Source: JAIBJN01 sp963802795
Lineage (GTDB): Bacteria > Actinomycetota > Thermoleophilia > Gaiellales > Gaiellaceae
Assembly (NCBI GenBank): GCA_963802795.1
Contig: CAWDJV010000006.1
Location: 62,001-126,000, forward strand
Length of the DNA: 64,000 nt
Reading direction: 5' to 3'
Shown piece after piece: positions 7,971 to 16,207 of the stretch. The notes beneath the pieces are model-generated. The model did not search any database. It had not been told where the DNA came from and was given only the letters and a program-made list of their open reading frames with translations. The translations under genes and the position numbers were made by a program. Within the stretch, counting starts at the first letter, position 1. Each line of letters starts with the position of its first letter.

Positions 7971-8483
7971 CTAGCGGAAGCCGATCCTCTGCGGCGGCCA
8001 GTAGAGCGCGAACACGGGCCCGATGAAGTTCTCGCGCGGCACCGTGCCCCACTCCCGGCTGTCGCAGGACTGGTGGCGGTTGTCGCCCATCATGAAGTAC
8101 TCGTCCTCCGAGACCGTGACCGGCCCGAAGTTCTCGCCGACCTCGCCTCCGAAGACGTACGGCTCGGGATACGGCTCTCCGTTCACGTAGAGCTGTCCGT
8201 CCCGGATCTCGAGCTCGTCGCCGGGCAGGCCGATGAGCCGCTTGACGAAGACGCCGCCTGGTCCGGGGCAGAGGTTCTCCGCCTCGGGCGGAGTCTCGAA
8301 GACGACGATGTCGCCCCGCTCCGGGTCGGTGAAGCGGTAGACGAAGCGGTTCGCGAGCACGCGGTCGGACGTGCCGGCCAGGCAGCCGGTCTCGGGCGCG
8401 ACCGGCGAGCAGTGAAGCGTCGGCTCCATCGAGGAGGAGGGAATCCGGTAGGGATTGACGACCCACGTCTTGATCGCCAGCAC
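7971..8483 (-). CDS. lepB: Signal peptidase I, copy 1 (5' end interrupted)
   Basis: Catalytic Ser in SSSMEPTLHC and Lys in VKRLIGLPGDELE, plus the conserved GDNRHQSCDSREWG box; ends with FALYWPPQRIGFR. It closely resembles the second copy upstream. In-frame homology to that paralogue continues from 8483 up to 8579 (ELVFLRGRLEAL..., then the TM helix), but no ATG, GTG or TTG exists there, and the codon before it is a TAG supplied by the palindromic element at 8580-8582. The only canonical start is GTG 8483, which would remove most of the membrane anchor. Either the copy is N-terminally damaged or it uses an unusual start. Confidence 0.8.
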   Translation of the reverse strand: MLAIKTWVVNPYRIPSSSMEPTLHCSPVAPETGCLAGTSDRVLANRFVYRFTDPERGDIVVFETPPEAENLCPGPGGVFVKRLIGLPGDELEIRDGQLYVNGEPYPEPYVFGGEVGENFGPVTVSEDEYFMMGDNRHQSCDSREWGTVPRENFIGPVFALYWPPQRIGFR

Positions 8484-8581
8484 GGCGGCGATCGCGACGA
8501 CGATCGTGACGACCCAGTCGACGACCGCCGGCCAGGGATCGGGGAGCGCTTCGAGCCGACCGCGGAGGAAGACGAGCTCCT

Positions 8582-8745
8582 AGTGCCCCGCCAGCTGATG
8601 CTGGCTAGCTTCTGCGTCGCGAGCACCAAGCATGAGTCCGCACTCGTCCGCAGGCAAGGCTGGACGCCTTGACAAGGGCGAGGGTGGGCTCAGGCGCCGC
8701 GTGATCGCGGGGCAGAAGCAGTTGGGCATTGGCTGGTGGGGCACT
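8582..8745. repeat. 164 bp palindromic intercistronic element, copy B
   Basis: Starts AGTGCCCCGCCAGC and ends GCTGGTGGGGCACT; flanked by T and A so that TAGTGCCCC and GGGGCACTA are perfect inverted ends with possible TA duplication. Note the compensating C/G swap against other copies (CCAGC...GCTGG here, CCAGG...CCTGG elsewhere). Central stem CAAGGC-TGGAC-GCCTTG. Sits between the two signal peptidase genes; its right end forms the TAG stop of lepB copy 2 and its left end puts a TAG just before the coding sequence of copy 1. Confidence 0.87.
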
Positions 8746-9343
8746 AGCGGAGGCCGAGCCGGGTCAGCGGCCAGTAGACGGCGAACACCGGGCCGATCAG
8801 GTCGTCGCGCGACACGGTTCCCCACTCCCGGCTGTCGCACGACTGGCCACGGTTGTCCCCCATCATGAAGTACTCGTCGTCGCCGAGCGTCCGCTCCGGG
8901 AAGTTGGAGCCCCGCGGCCCGCCGTTGACGTACGGCTCGTCGAGGGGCTCGCCGTTGATGCGGAGCACACCCCGCCGCTGCTCGATCCGGTCGCCCGGGA
9001 GCCCGATCAGCCGCTTGACGAACGTCCCTCCGGCGCCGCACCGCGCGACTGCCTCTTCGGGAGTCTCGAAGACGACGACGTCTCCTCGCTCGGGATCCCG
9101 GAAGCGGTAGATGAAGCGGTTGGCGAGCACGCGGTCGGACGACTCCGCCTGACAGCCGGGCCCGGGGGCGGCGCAGTGAAGCGTCGGCTCCATCGAGGAG
9201 GAGGGAATCCGGTAGGGGTTGACGACCCAGGCCTTGATGGCCAGGACCGCCGCGACGGCGATCGTGATGGTGACGACCCAGTCGACGATCGTGTCCCACG
9301 GCGACGGGAGGGCCCCCGTCAGCCTGTCGAGCGGCCCCTTCAC
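8744..9343 (-). CDS. lepB: Signal peptidase I, copy 2
   Basis: 199 residues from GTG at 9343, which overlaps the trmD stop (GTGA). One N-terminal TM helix (about 20-38, VDWVVTITIAVAAVLAIKAW) anchors a periplasm-facing serine/lysine protease: SSSMEPTLHC (Ser nucleophile), FVKRLIGLPGDRIE (Lys base), GDNRGQSCDSREWGTV. Cleaves Sec/Tat signal peptides. Intact, in contrast to the downstream paralogue, so it probably provides the essential activity. Its stop codon is contributed by palindromic element copy B. Confidence 0.93.
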   Translation of the reverse strand: MKGPLDRLTGALPSPWDTIVDWVVTITIAVAAVLAIKAWVVNPYRIPSSSMEPTLHCAAPGPGCQAESSDRVLANRFIYRFRDPERGDVVVFETPEEAVARCGAGGTFVKRLIGLPGDRIEQRRGVLRINGEPLDEPYVNGGPRGSNFPERTLGDDEYFMMGDNRGQSCDSREWGTVSRDDLIGPVFAVYWPLTRLGLR

Positions 9344-9996
9344 GAGAGCGAGCGCTCCCGGCTCCGCTCGAGCCGCCAGCGCTCGATCAGGTCGTGGTTC
9401 CCGGAGAGGAGCACGTCGGGGACCCGCCAGCCCCGGTACTCGGCCGGGCGCGTGTAGTGGGGGAACTCGAGCCCGCCTCCGAGCGCTTCCGAGAAGCTCT
9501 CGACCGCGGCGCTCTCCTCGCGGATCGCCCCGGGAAGGCGTCGTGCGAGGGCGTCCAGCAGCACCATCGCCGGAAGCTCTCCTCCGGAGAGGACATAGGG
9601 CCCGATCGAGACGGCGTCGGTGGCCACGTGCTCGAGAATCCGCTCGTCGAAGCCCTCGAAGCGCGCGGAGAGCAGCGTCAGCTCGTCCTCGCGCGCGAGC
9701 TCCTCGACGAGCGCCTGGTCGAGCGGGCGGCCCTGGGGCGAGAACGCGACGACCCGGCGCCCGCCCGCGTCCCCGTAGACGGACTCGAGGGCCGCGCAGA
9801 CGACGTCGATCCGCAGCACCATGCCGGCCCCGCCTCCGTACGGCTCGTCGTCCACCTGGCCGCCGCTCAGCGGCGTGTAGTCGCGGTAGTTGAGGAGGCG
9901 AAGCTCGAGCTCCGAGCCCAGCACGGCCGCGAGCGGACGCTGTTCGGTGAGCCACGCGAACGCGTGTGGGAGCAGGGTGAAGACGTCGATCTGCAT
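9340..9996 (-). CDS. trmD: tRNA (guanine37-N1)-methyltransferase
   Basis: 218 residues of the SPOUT class. Deep-knot motifs are present: NYRDYTPLSGGQVDDEPYGGGAGMVLR near the N-terminus, LLSARFEGFDERI, and SIGPYVLSGGELPAMVLLDALAR, with ESFSEALGGGLEFPHYTRPAEYRG in the C-terminal half. Methylates G37 next to the anticodon with SAM and prevents +1 slippage. Between rimM (11 bp upstream) and lepB copy 2 (4 bp overlap). Confidence 0.96.
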   Translation of the reverse strand: MQIDVFTLLPHAFAWLTEQRPLAAVLGSELELRLLNYRDYTPLSGGQVDDEPYGGGAGMVLRIDVVCAALESVYGDAGGRRVVAFSPQGRPLDQALVEELAREDELTLLSARFEGFDERILEHVATDAVSIGPYVLSGGELPAMVLLDALARRLPGAIREESAAVESFSEALGGGLEFPHYTRPAEYRGWRVPDVLLSGNHDLIERWRLERSRERSLS

Positions 9997-10007
9997 GGTG
10001 TCCGAGA

Positions 10008-10496
10008 CTAGCTTTCGACGGCGAACCCGGGGGCCACCGTGATCCGCCTCTGTTCAACGTCGACAGCGAGGACGCAATCCTCGACCAGCGGGAGCGCGAT
10101 CCCGCCCTCGAGGTCGAGGACGTCGTTGGCCACGCCCGGGAGCACGTCCCGGACGCGACCGAGCTCGCGACCGTCTTCCTCCTGGACGGCCATGCCGACG
10201 AGCTCGAACACGTAGAAGGCGCCGTCGCCCGCCGGAGGAAGCTCCGAGGCCGGCACCTCGAGAGCGGCGCCGCGCGCCACCTGGTGGTCGAGCCGCACGA
10301 CCATCCGACCGCCGGCTTCTTTCGCTTCGACGACCAGCGCCGGCTCGCGGCCGACGTAGACCGTCGCACCCTCCGCGAACCGCTCCGGATCGGTGCTCGC
10401 CTCCGTGACGACGAACGCGCCGCGAAGACCGTGAGGCTTGCCTACCCTGCCCACCTGAACCCAGCGGTCGCCGCCGCTCTTCTCAGCCGGCGTCAA
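10008..10496 (-). CDS. rimM: Ribosome maturation factor RimM
   Basis: About 162 residues from a TTG at 10496 that overlaps the khpA stop region by 14 bp; a GTG a few codons later (GRVGKPHGLRG) is an alternative, and an open extension upstream is not homologous. Two beta-barrels: VGRVGKPHGLRGAFVV at the N-terminus and the PRC-barrel with ELVGMAVQEEDGRELGRVRDVL ... ALPLVEDCVLAVD. Assists assembly of the 30S head by binding S19. Usual position between khpA and trmD. Confidence 0.9.
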   Translation of the reverse strand: MTPAEKSGGDRWVQVGRVGKPHGLRGAFVVTEASTDPERFAEGATVYVGREPALVVEAKEAGGRMVVRLDHQVARGAALEVPASELPPAGDGAFYVFELVGMAVQEEDGRELGRVRDVLPGVANDVLDLEGGIALPLVEDCVLAVDVEQRRITVAPGFAVES

Positions 10497-10719
10497 CGAT
10501 CTCGAGGAGCGCGCGCTCTCGGCGGTGGCCGCCACTGGCGCGGACGAGGGTCCGGAGGGCGCGGGCGATGCGCCCCTGCCGGCCGATCACCTTGCCGAGG
10601 TCCTCCTCGGCGACGTGCAACCGGAGAACGACCACGCCGTCCCGCTCGGTCCGCTCCACGCGGACCTCCTCGGGGCGGTCGACGAGGTTGCGCGCCAGGT
10701 AGACGACCAGCTCTTCCAC
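10483..10719 (-). CDS. khpA: KH-domain RNA-binding protein KhpA
   Basis: 78 residues with one KH domain: VYLARNLVDRPEEVRVER, then LHVAEEDLGKVIGRQGRIARALRTLV, where GKVIGRQGRIA contains the GxxG RNA-contact loop. KhpA partners with KhpB in other Gram-positives and affects cell division and small-RNA function. Placed between rpsP (16 bp) and rimM (overlap), the conserved location. Confidence 0.92.
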   Translation of the reverse strand: MEELVVYLARNLVDRPEEVRVERTERDGVVVLRLHVAEEDLGKVIGRQGRIARALRTLVRASGGHRRERALLEIVDAG

Positions 10720-10735
10720 GTCTCCGTCCTGGCGC

Positions 10736-10975
10736 CTAGAGGCCCTGGGACTTCAGGAGGCGCTTCACCGTGTCGCTCGGCTGGGCGCCCTTCGAGATCC
10801 AGTCCTGGATCTTGTCGGCGTCGAGCTGGATCGTCGACGGGTCCGTCTGCGGGTTGTACCGGCCGACGATCTCGATGAAGCGGCCGTCCCGCGGCGAGCG
10901 CCCGTCGGCCACGACCACCCGGTAGATCGGGTTCTTCTTCGAGCCCACGCGGGCCAGTCTGATGCGGGTTGCCAT
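10736..10975 (-). CDS. rpsP: 30S ribosomal protein S16
   Basis: 79 residues. Begins MATRIRLARVGSKKNPIYRVVVAD, with SPRDGRFIEIVGRYNPQTDP and a C-terminal KGAQPSDTVKRLL helix, all typical of S16. Structural protein of the 30S body. Follows ffh by 17 bp and precedes khpA by 16 bp in the same operon. Confidence 0.97.
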   Translation of the reverse strand: MATRIRLARVGSKKNPIYRVVVADGRSPRDGRFIEIVGRYNPQTDPSTIQLDADKIQDWISKGAQPSDTVKRLLKSQGL

Positions 10976-10992
10976 TCGGTCCTTTCTCTCGG

Positions 10993-12330
10993 TTAGCGGC
11001 GCCTTTGAGCTGCCGCGAGCGATTGCAGATTCGGCATCTTCCCCTGGCCCATCTGCTTCACCATCTTCGCCATCTGCTTGCGGGCCGTGAGGAGCTTGTT
11101 CACCTGCTGGACGGTCGTGCCGCTCCCGCGGGCGATCCGGGCGCGGCGGGCGCCGTTGATGATCTCCGGTCGCCGGCGCTCGTCGGGCGTCATCGAGAGG
11201 ACGATCGCCTCGACGCGGCCGAGCTCGCCGTCGTCCACGTTCACGCCCTGGAGCTGCTTGCCGAGGCCGGGGATCATGCCGACGATCGACTTGAGCGGCC
11301 CCATCTTCCGCATCATGCGGTAGCTCTGGAGGAAGTCGTCGAAGGTGAACTGGCCGGCGCGGAGGCGTCGCTCCATCTCCTCTTGCTCGTCGACCTCGGC
11401 CGCCTGTTCCGCCCGCTCGATGAGGGTCATGACGTCGCCCATTCCGAGGATGCGGGATGCCATCCGGTCGGGATGGAAGTACTCGAGCTGGTCGAGCTTC
11501 TCGCCGGTCGAGGCGAGCTTGACCGGCTTGCCCGTGACTGCCTTGACGGAGAGAGCCGCGCCGCCGCGCGCGTCGCCGTCCAGCTTCGTGAGGACGACTC
11601 CGTCGAAGTCGACCCGGTCGGCGAACGACTCCGCTACGGCCACCGCCTCCTGGCCGGTCATCGAGTCGAGCACGAGCAGGACGTTGTGCGGCTTGACTTC
11701 CTTGCGGATCGCCGCGAGCTCCTTCATGAGCGGCTCGTCGATCTGGAGCCGCCCCGCAGTGTCGACGATGACGACGTCGCGGCCCTGCGCCTGGGCCTGC
11801 TCGATCCCGTGCCGGGCGACCGCGACCGCGTCCTTCGTTCCACGGTCGAGGTAGACCGGGACCTGAATCTGCTTGCCGAGCTGCTCCAGCTGGTCGATAG
11901 CCGCCGGACGCTGCAGGTCCGCCGCGACGAGCGATGGCGCCTTCCCTTCGTGCTTGCGCAGGAGGAGCGCGAGCTTCGCGGCTGCGGTCGTCTTCCCGGA
12001 GCCCTGGAGGCCGGCGAGGAGGACAACCGTCGGCGGGCGCCCGGCGAACGCGAGCCGTGAGCTCCCGGAGCCCATCAGCTCCGTGAGCTCCTCGTGCACG
12101 ATCCTGACGACCTCCTGGCCCGGCGAGAGGCTCTTCGTGACGGCTGCGCCGGCGGCGCGCTCCTTCACCCGGGCGACGAACTCCTTGACGACTTTGAAGT
12201 TGACGTCGGCCTCGAGGAGGGCGAGGCGAATCTCGCGCGTGGCGCGCGAAAGATCCTCTTCCGTGAGAACGCCGCGGCTGCGAAGATCGCCGAGCGCTCC
12301 TTGAAGCTTGTCGGAAAGCGTGTCAAACAT
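10993..12330 (-). CDS. ffh: Signal recognition particle protein Ffh (SRP54)
   Basis: 445 residues. N domain (1-90), GTPase G domain with GLQGSGKTTAAAKLA, DLQRPAAIDQL, VDTAGRLQID, VLTKLDGDARGGAALS, then a Met-rich M domain (FDDFLQSYRMMRKMGPLKSI, GMIPGLGKQL, RRARIARGSGTTVQQVNKLL) that binds signal peptides and 4.5S RNA. Targets ribosome-nascent chains to FtsY. First gene of the ffh-rpsP-khpA-rimM-trmD run; divergent from the dodecin gene. Confidence 0.97.
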   Translation of the reverse strand: MFDTLSDKLQGALGDLRSRGVLTEEDLSRATREIRLALLEADVNFKVVKEFVARVKERAAGAAVTKSLSPGQEVVRIVHEELTELMGSGSSRLAFAGRPPTVVLLAGLQGSGKTTAAAKLALLLRKHEGKAPSLVAADLQRPAAIDQLEQLGKQIQVPVYLDRGTKDAVAVARHGIEQAQAQGRDVVIVDTAGRLQIDEPLMKELAAIRKEVKPHNVLLVLDSMTGQEAVAVAESFADRVDFDGVVLTKLDGDARGGAALSVKAVTGKPVKLASTGEKLDQLEYFHPDRMASRILGMGDVMTLIERAEQAAEVDEQEEMERRLRAGQFTFDDFLQSYRMMRKMGPLKSIVGMIPGLGKQLQGVNVDDGELGRVEAIVLSMTPDERRRPEIINGARRARIARGSGTTVQQVNKLLTARKQMAKMVKQMGQGKMPNLQSLAAAQRRR

Positions 12331-12389
12331 GGGCCGGCGGGAAGTGTAGCCGTGGCCTTTTCCCCAACCGGAGCCAAGGAGGAGTGGAG

Positions 12390-12596
12390 ATGGCGAACAT
12401 CGCCAAGGTAATCAGGGTCATCGGCCAGTCGGAGGAGAGCTTCGCCGAAGCGACGCGCGTGGCGGTCAAGGAGGCCGCGCTGACCGTGCGCGACATTCGC
12501 GGCGCCCACGTCATCGAGATGAGCGCGGTCGTCGAGAACGACGAGATCACGCTGTTCCGGACGACGGTCGACATCGCGTTCGGCGTCGAGCGCTAG
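12390..12596 (+). CDS. Dodecin family flavin-binding protein
   Basis: 68 residues, the standard dodecin length. Pattern MANIAKVIRVIGQSEESFAEATRVAVKEAALTVRDIRGAHV followed by a VVENDEITLFRTTVDIAFGVER strand. Dodecins form 12-mers that store flavins (FMN/FAD or riboflavin). ATG at 12390 is chosen over an in-frame GTG at 12384 because a full AAGGAGG ribosome site (12376-12382) is ideally spaced from the ATG. The gene is a lone plus-strand insertion between ffh and ftsY; a riboflavin operon lies elsewhere in the window. Confidence 0.93.
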   Translation: MANIAKVIRVIGQSEESFAEATRVAVKEAALTVRDIRGAHVIEMSAVVENDEITLFRTTVDIAFGVER

Positions 12597-12622
12597 GCGG
12601 CGGGCGGGAGAAGCACGCCCCC

Positions 12623-12639
12623 GGCCCCACCCTGGGGCC
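12623..12639. terminator. Possible bidirectional terminator hairpin
   Basis: GGCCCC-ACCCT-GGGGCC stem-loop between the convergent dodecin and ftsY genes. No U-run follows, so this is only a plausible transcription stop. The rest of 12597-12734 shows nothing else recognisable. Confidence 0.35.
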
Positions 12640-12734
12640 ACCCCGTGCCTCCACCCGCTTTCCAGCGTAGTCGGCAAAGACAGGCTCGTGGCGCGCGGAT
12701 CGTGCCGAAAGGCGCGCAAGAGCGCGCCGAACTC

Positions 12735-13697
12735 TCAGTCCTGCGCGACGAGCGCCCGCGCGAAGTCGCGCGGGTCGAACGGCTGAAGGTCGTCGAGGGT
12801 CTCGCCGATGCCGACGAGCTTGACGGGCAGGCCGAGCTCGTGCGTGACCGCGACCGCGACGCCGCCCTTCGCGGTTCCGTCGAGCTTCGTGAGCGCGACT
12901 CCCGTCACGCCGACCGCCTCGTCGAAGAGCTTCGCCTGGCGGAGACCGTTCTGACCGGTCGTCGCGTCGAGGACGAGGAGCGTCTCGTGCGGCGCGCCGG
13001 CCCGGCGGCCCGCGATCACCCGCCGCACCTTGGCGAGCTCCTCCATGAGGTTGGTCTGAGTGTGCAGCCGGCCGGCCGTGTCCACGACCACGACGTCGCG
13101 GCCCCGCGCCTCGGCCGCCGAGATCGCGTCGAACGCCACGGCTGCCGGGTCGGACCCGCGCTGGGAGCCCACGAAGTCGGCGCCCGAGCGCTCGGCCCAG
13201 ATCTCGAGCTGCTCCTCGGCCGCCGCGCGAAACGTGTCCGCGGCTGCGAGCACGACCGACCGGCTCGACTCGCGCAGCCGGTGGGCGAGCTTCCCGATCG
13301 TCGTCGTCTTGCCGGTGCCGTTCACCCCGACCACGAGCACGACCGTCGGGGGCTCGTGGAGCGCCAGGCGCTCCTGGCCCTCCACCGTCATCAACTCGGC
13401 CACGACGTCCTCGAGCCCGGCGATGAGATCCGCCCTGCTGGCGGGCTCGCGCGCCTCCAGGCGCTGGACGATCTCGACGGTCGCGCCGACGCCGCAGTCC
13501 GCCGCGATCAGCGCCTCTTCGATGCGTTCCCACGCCTCCTCGTCGCCCGGGTCGAACAGGAGCTCGCGGGTGAGAGCATCTCGGCTCGACGAGAGCGAGT
13601 CGCGCAGCCGGCCGAGCCAGCCGCGCCGCCCCTCGTCGTCGTCGGCGGCCGGGGCGTCCTCTCGGTCGCCCAGGAACTCCGCCCAGGTGCGCGTCAC
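12735..13697 (-). CDS. ftsY: Signal recognition particle receptor FtsY
   Basis: 320 residues from GTG at 13697, overlapping the smc stop (GTGA). A short acidic A region (DREDAPAADDDEG), then N domain, then the GTPase domain: GVNGTGKTTTIGKLAHRL, ADTFRAAAEEQL, VVDTAGRLHTQTNLMEEL, LTKLDGTAKGGVAVAV, VGIGETLDDLQPFDPRDFARAL. Forms a GTP-dependent heterodimer with Ffh at the membrane. smc-ftsY pairing is common in actinobacteria. Confidence 0.97.
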   Translation of the reverse strand: MTRTWAEFLGDREDAPAADDDEGRRGWLGRLRDSLSSSRDALTRELLFDPGDEEAWERIEEALIAADCGVGATVEIVQRLEAREPASRADLIAGLEDVVAELMTVEGQERLALHEPPTVVLVVGVNGTGKTTTIGKLAHRLRESSRSVVLAAADTFRAAAEEQLEIWAERSGADFVGSQRGSDPAAVAFDAISAAEARGRDVVVVDTAGRLHTQTNLMEELAKVRRVIAGRRAGAPHETLLVLDATTGQNGLRQAKLFDEAVGVTGVALTKLDGTAKGGVAVAVTHELGLPVKLVGIGETLDDLQPFDPRDFARALVAQD

Positions 13698-15862
13698 GCG
13701 CTCTCGGCCCGCGCTTCGGGCTCCGCCGCCAGCCTCTTCGAGACGATTTGCGAGATCCCGTCGGCCCCCATCGTGACGCCGTAGAGAATATCCGCGGCCT
13801 CGATCGTCCGTTTCTGGTGGGTGACGACGATGAACTGCGCGCGGTCGGAGAAGCGGCGGAGAAGGTCGGTGAACCGCCCGATGTTCGCGTCGTCGAGCGC
13901 GGCCTCGACCTCGTCGAGCAGGTAGAACGGGCACGGACGGGCGAGGAAGAGCGCGAAGAGGAAGGCGATCGCGCCGAGGGCCTTCTCCCCTCCCGACAGG
14001 AGCGAGAGCCGCGTGACGCGCTTGCCCGCCGGCTGGAGCTCGATCTCGATGCCCGCCTCGCCGTCCTCCTCCTCCGGCACGGCACGCAGCAATCGCCCGC
14101 TGCCGCCGGGGAAGAGCGTCCCCGCAACCTCCTCGAAGTGGCGCTCGACGTCCTGAAGCGTCTCCTCGAAGCGACGTTCGACCGTCTCCGCGAGCTCGTC
14201 GCGAAGGCCCTCCAGCTCCGCGAGCGAGCGCTCGAGATCCTCGCGCTGCGAGGTCAGCTCCTCGAGCCGGGCCTTCTCGCGCGCGTGCTCCTCCGCCGCA
14301 AGGGGATTGACCTGCCCCAGCGCCTCCCGCCTCCGAGCGAAACGGGCGAGCTGCGCCCGGAGCTCCTCGGCCTCCTCGTCGGAGAGGGCCTCGGCGCCGG
14401 CGTCCTCGGGCAGCCGGCGGACCACCTCGTCACGCTCGGCCTCGAGCCGCGCGCGCTCGATCCCGATGCCGGAGACGCGCTCGGCCGCTTCGGCCGCCGA
14501 GCGCCGAAGCTCCGACTCCCAAGCGCCGAGCTTCCTGAGCTCCTCCCCCAGCTCGCCGGCGCGACTTCCGCCCGCGTCCACCCGGGCGCGAAGCGGCGGC
14601 TCGAAGCGGGCAGCGCGCGCGGCCGCTGCGGCGAGTGACCGAGCCAGATCCTCGGCCACTCCGGCGAGCCCTCGGAGAAGATCGTCGCGCCGCGCCGGCT
14701 CCGCCGCAGGAGCTGCGGCGGTGTCGGCGGCGAACCAGCTCTCTCCGCCCGAGAGGACGACGAGCGCGTCTCGGCGCTCCGCGCCGGCCCGCTCGAGCCG
14801 CTTCACCGCGTCGGCGACCTCGATCCGCTCGGGCTTCCAGGCTCCCGCGGCCGAAAGGGCCCGCTCGTAGCTCGGCGGCTTCGGCACGGCGAAGGCCCGT
14901 GGACGGTCCGCGTCTGCACGAAGGCTCGCCGCCGTCTCCTCGGCGCGCTCCTTGCGCAGCTCGAGCCGCTCGGTCGCGCTTCGCAGCCGGTAGAGGGCGG
15001 CGGTCGCCCGCTCGTGGCGACCGGCAGCCTCCGCGAGGCCCTCCTCGGCCTTCCGGCGCTCCGCGAGCACGCCCTCGAGCCGCTCGTCACGGCGACGGCG
15101 CTCCTGTGCCGCCTCGGTCGCGCGCTCGTCCACCTCCGCGAGCCGCGTCTCGATCCGCTCGAGCTCGGCGGATGCCAGCCTGGCCTCGAGGCGCTCGATC
15201 TCCCGGCCGAGCTTCGCGGCCCGCTCGGCCGCGGTCGCCTGGAGCGCGAGCGGGCGCAGGCGCTTGCGAACCTCGTCCTCGAGGTCGCGCGCCCGCTCGA
15301 CCTGCACGTTGACGCGGGCGAGCTTCAGCTCCGCCCGATGCCGTCGTCGCTTGAACTTCCCCAAGCCTGCGGCCTCCTCGACGAGAGCGCGGCGCTCGTG
15401 CGGCTTCGACCCGAGGATCTCCTCCACGCGCCCCTGGCCGATGATCGAGTGCATCTCACCGGCGAGCCCGATGTCGGCGAGGAGCTCGACCACGTCCGTC
15501 CGCCGCACGCGGGCCCGGTTGACGAGGTACTCCCCCTCCCCGCCCCGGTGGAGCCGCCTGACGACCGAGAACTCCGAGTACTCGAGCGGCCCCTCGCCGT
15601 CCTCGTTGTCGAAGAGGAGCTCCACCTCGCACCACTCGGCGGCGGGGCGATCCCGCGACCCGCCGTAGAGCACGTCGTCGGGACGTTCCGCCCGGAGCTC
15701 GGTCGGGCTCAGGCTCCCGGCTGCCCAGACGATCGCGTCGACGACATTCGACTTGCCGGACCCGTTCGGCCCGACGACCACGGCGACGCCCGGCTCGAGG
15801 CGCACCTCGACCGCGTCCGGGAACGACTTGAAGCCCCGGAGATGGACGGAGCGGAGATACAC
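13694..15862 (-). CDS. smc: Chromosome segregation protein SMC, short-armed
   Basis: 722 residues, against roughly 1150-1200 for typical SMC. Head halves are intact: Walker A GPNGSGKSNVVDAI (about 31), SIIGQGRVEEIL, AAGLGKFKRRR; C-terminal signature LSGGEKALGAIAF (about 622) and Walker B FYLLDEVEAALDDAN. Between them, coil about 170-325, a reduced hinge-like stretch (SYERALSAAGAWKPERIEV, about 330-400), coil about 425-600 with the conserved LGQVNPLAAEE at about 514. Both arms are about 160-180 residues shorter than usual. Works with the ScpA/ScpB genes near 59 kb. GTG start. Confidence 0.93.
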   Translation of the reverse strand: MYLRSVHLRGFKSFPDAVEVRLEPGVAVVVGPNGSGKSNVVDAIVWAAGSLSPTELRAERPDDVLYGGSRDRPAAEWCEVELLFDNEDGEGPLEYSEFSVVRRLHRGGEGEYLVNRARVRRTDVVELLADIGLAGEMHSIIGQGRVEEILGSKPHERRALVEEAAGLGKFKRRRHRAELKLARVNVQVERARDLEDEVRKRLRPLALQATAAERAAKLGREIERLEARLASAELERIETRLAEVDERATEAAQERRRRDERLEGVLAERRKAEEGLAEAAGRHERATAALYRLRSATERLELRKERAEETAASLRADADRPRAFAVPKPPSYERALSAAGAWKPERIEVADAVKRLERAGAERRDALVVLSGGESWFAADTAAAPAAEPARRDDLLRGLAGVAEDLARSLAAAAARAARFEPPLRARVDAGGSRAGELGEELRKLGAWESELRRSAAEAAERVSGIGIERARLEAERDEVVRRLPEDAGAEALSDEEAEELRAQLARFARRREALGQVNPLAAEEHAREKARLEELTSQREDLERSLAELEGLRDELAETVERRFEETLQDVERHFEEVAGTLFPGGSGRLLRAVPEEEDGEAGIEIELQPAGKRVTRLSLLSGGEKALGAIAFLFALFLARPCPFYLLDEVEAALDDANIGRFTDLLRRFSDRAQFIVVTHQKRTIEAADILYGVTMGADGISQIVSKRLAAEPEARAESA

Positions 15863-15928
15863 GAGGGTCGAAGTCTGATGATGTGAACGGACGGTCTCCG
15901 TCCCGAAGGAGGAGCCGTCGCCGCTCGA

Positions 15929-16204
15929 CTACCCGCCCGGCGCGCGCAGCTCGAGGCAGCCCACACCGCGCAGGTCGAGCCAGATGCGGCCCTTCCCTCG
16001 CGCGACTCGGAGGAGCACGGCCTCGCAGCCCGGGCAGCGGACGACCGCACCGGGCGCCTGCGCGTAGACGGCGAGCGCGCCCACCTCGCGGACCGCACCA
16101 CACGAGTCGCACGTTGCGCGCGCCACGGTCAGCTCGCCGACGAAGATCTCGCCAAGCGCGCCTCCGAGGGCGTTGCCGTCGAGTTTCAGGTCAGCCGTCT
16201 CCAT
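15929..16204 (-). CDS. DUF6510-like zinc-ribbon protein
   Basis: 91 residues. Begins with LKLDGNALGGALGEIFVGELT and carries two Cys pairs, CDSCG and CPGCE, about 27 residues apart, forming a probable zinc ribbon; then VLLRVARGKGRIWLDLRG. I recognise it as a DUF6510-type protein, a family without an assigned function. It starts 3 bp after the flavin reductase stop, so it belongs to the reductase/molybdoenzyme operon and might be a redox or assembly accessory; that role is inference. Confidence 0.75.
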   Translation of the reverse strand: METADLKLDGNALGGALGEIFVGELTVARATCDSCGAVREVGALAVYAQAPGAVVRCPGCEAVLLRVARGKGRIWLDLRGVGCLELRAPGG

Positions 16205-16207
16205 TTG

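Noticed and set aside
12547..14127. 526-residue minus-strand open frame across ftsY and smc
   Set aside because: Pieces of FtsY and SMC in a shifted frame with very high Arg/Ala content; the real genes occupy other frames.
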